NCBI GenBank assembly: GCA_964402975.1
Contig: CAYOEM010000004.1
Span: forward strand, 124,001 to 188,000
DNA length: 64,000 nt
Source of the DNA: CAMDKS01 sp964402975
GTDB taxonomy: Bacteria > Bdellovibrionota_B > Oligoflexia > Oligoflexales > RGVZ01
Reading direction: 5' to 3'
Part shown: positions 62,764 through 64,000 of the stretch, piece after piece
Layout: each line of letters opens with the position of its first letter
Numbering within the stretch: position 1 is the first letter of the stretch
Position numbers and translations under genes: made by a program
Notes under the pieces: model-generated
What the model was told of the DNA's origin: nothing
Database searches by the model: none
Seen by the model: the letters and a program-made list of their open reading frames with translations, nothing else

Positions 62764-64000
62764 CCGGTTTTGATCATGACCATGACGAAACAACAGAAAA
62801 GCCTGACGTTAACTTTAACATCGAGGATGCGGTAAGCACGGCCGTGGGTGAGCCAGTGTTTTCAGAAGAAGGCGAAGAGCTTTCAACTGCGGTGTCCGAA
62901 GATGCTGCCAGCACCGAAGAACGTTTAGATGCTGACTCCGAAGAGGACCTAGCGGAAGAGTCTGACGATCAAGACGAGCCGTCAGAAGAAGCTGAAGAGT
63001 CTACAGACGAGACGCTTCAGGCCGATTCAGACGAGACCACAGACGAAGGTACTTTGACTGAAAGTGACGATGAGGAGGGCTCTGCAGCGACGACAGTCTT
63101 GGCTGAGGAGCTGACATTATTTGGAAAAATTGAGTCCATTATATTTGCTTCTCCTAAGCCCATGCGAGCAGTCGAGATCCATGATCTGCTCACAGAGCAA
63201 GGCTACACGCTGAAAGAAGTTCAAGATGCCTGTGATGAACTCATTGAATTTTACCGTGACCGAGCTGGTGGCTTTCATCTGAAGTACATCAAACGCATGG
63301 GCTACCAGTTCCAGACGACTCCGGCAGCAAAATCTCTTATGGAGAAGCAATTTGCTAGTCGTCCAAGGCCACTTTCGCGAGCATCCCTTGAGACTTTGGC
63401 CGTGATTGCTTACAGGCAAAAGCAATCTAAGGGTGTGACCCGCGCCGAGGTAGAATTCATCCGCGGGGTTGATGCTGGGTCGATCTTTAAAACTCTCGTT
63501 GAACGCAACATGCTGACTTGTATTGGCCGTAAGGAAATTCCAGGGCGTCCTATGATGTTTGGCGTGACGGATGAGTTTTTGAAGATTTTTCAATTGGGAT
63601 CGATCAACGATTTGCCTGCGCTTGAAAGCTTTCAAACGCCGCAAGATATTCTTGATGCAGCTAATCAGAAAATCACCGACTTTGAAGCTGAACAAGCTGG
63701 AGTCGACACCGAACAGTTTATTGCTGATGAAGAGTATTCAGAAACCGTTCGCGGCGAGGCTGATTTTAATCCGCTTTCCGCCGAAGCTCCGACCTACGCC
63801 CCGACACTCGAGTCGGTCCCGGACGAGGAAACCGAGTCCAAGGCCGATCTTATCGATGTGCTCAATGAGGGTCAGGTTGCTTGGAGTGCCTCAGAGGGGC
63901 ATACTGAAGATCGACCCATTCAGGGCGCTACCGCAGGTGGCGTCATTAATTCCATTGATGCGATCGATGAGAGCGAGTGGGGAGATGTAAAACCAGTCGA
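62760..64000 (+). CDS. scpB: Segregation and condensation protein B, 5' part (runs off right edge)
   Basis: Partner of ScpA in the Smc complex. The start is certain from the ATGA overlap with scpA. Residues about 1-115 are strikingly acidic (Asp/Glu/Ser/Thr) and precede the conserved ScpB region, which begins LFGKIESIIFASPKPMRAVEIHDLL and continues with two winged helices: GYQFQTTPAAKSLMEKQF, LSRASLETLAVIAYRQ and GRPMMFGVTDEFLKIF. After about residue 290 another acidic tail begins and is still open at base 64000. At least 413 residues compared with about 200 in many ScpB. Confidence 0.93.
   Translation, partial: MTGFDHDHDETTEKPDVNFNIEDAVSTAVGEPVFSEEGEELSTAVSEDAASTEERLDADSEEDLAEESDDQDEPSEEAEESTDETLQADSDETTDEGTLTESDDEEGSAATTVLAEELTLFGKIESIIFASPKPMRAVEIHDLLTEQGYTLKEVQDACDELIEFYRDRAGGFHLKYIKRMGYQFQTTPAAKSLMEKQFASRPRPLSRASLETLAVIAYRQKQSKGVTRAEVEFIRGVDAGSIFKTLVERNMLTCIGRKEIPGRPMMFGVTDEFLKIFQLGSINDLPALESFQTPQDILDAANQKITDFEAEQAGVDTEQFIADEEYSETVRGEADFNPLSAEAPTYAPTLESVPDEETESKADLIDVLNEGQVAWSASEGHTEDRPIQGATAGGVINSIDAIDESEWGDVKPV

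Noticed and set aside
1..64000. tRNA, rRNA, CRISPR arrays, insertion sequences, integrases or phage genes
   Set aside because: None could be recognised in the gaps or frames by eye; very short or divergent RNA genes could still be missed.

Overview
The window reads as a compact chromosomal stretch (about 52 protein genes, roughly 93 percent coding) from a free-living Gram-negative (diderm) bacterium. The evidence for an outer membrane is Pal, several lipoproteins, beta-barrel-like proteins, a heptosyltransferase-family enzyme and periplasmic peptidoglycan enzymes. The mix of YmdB plus RNase Y, TrmFO, ScpA/ScpB, MgtE, PilZ proteins, many secreted proteins of unknown function and frequent GTG/TTG starts would fit a Bdellovibrionota/Oligoflexia or other former deltaproteobacterial lineage. 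That placement is inference from gene content, not a database result. I found no tRNA, rRNA, CRISPR array, insertion sequence, phage gene or integrase.

Layout. 1-3.7 kb: a PilZ protein fragment, a C-terminally short GlpD, an EEP-fold hydrolase and a secreted unknown. 4-10.3 kb: a plus-strand run ileS, lipoprotein aminopeptidase, mgtE, lipoate ligase. 10.3-15.7 kb: a membrane protein, queE, a class III aminotransferase and valS. 15.9-20.2 kb (minus): a metzincin lipoprotein, a short alaS behind an FKBP lipoprotein, and gshB. 20.3-23 kb: pgk, tpiA and a receiver-like/PilZ protein. 23-30.2 kb: trmFO, a TPR protein, a 69-residue protein, psd, a pyruvate-kinase-like gene with altered catalytic residues, a beta-barrel candidate, a CYTH protein and a YqeY protein ending in a clear terminator. 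30.5-37.9 kb: a large secreted protein, then the minus operon (argH-like)-dapA-dapB and an outer-membrane protein. 37.9-46.3 kb: rny-ymdB, pal, the recycling pair ldcA-mpl, and divergently GT9-murF. 46.3-54.3 kb: an LTA-synthase-like membrane enzyme, copA, a HAD phosphatase, lspA and slt. 54.4-64 kb: an HTH/coiled-coil protein, queA, a secreted unknown, a minus operon (LuxE-LuxC fusion)-sprT-M14 carboxypeptidase, and scpA-scpB running off the right edge.

How it fits together. Cell-wall metabolism is the strongest theme: diaminopimelate synthesis (dapA, dapB), muropeptide assembly (murF), turnover (slt, possibly the M14 enzyme) and recycling (ldcA, mpl). Translation is the second theme: three large aminoacyl-tRNA synthetases and three tRNA-modification genes (queE, queA, trmFO). 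Lower glycolysis (pgk, tpiA, pyk-like) is the third.

The most unusual items are the fused LuxE-LuxC fatty-acid reductase candidate, an argininosuccinate-lyase-like protein that has lost its signature loop and carries a lipoprotein-like C-terminal tail, the pyruvate-kinase-like protein with several changed active-site positions, an alanyl-tRNA synthetase without its C-terminal domain, and a 17-bp palindrome sitting on a predicted -10 element between the ldcA-mpl and GT9-murF units.
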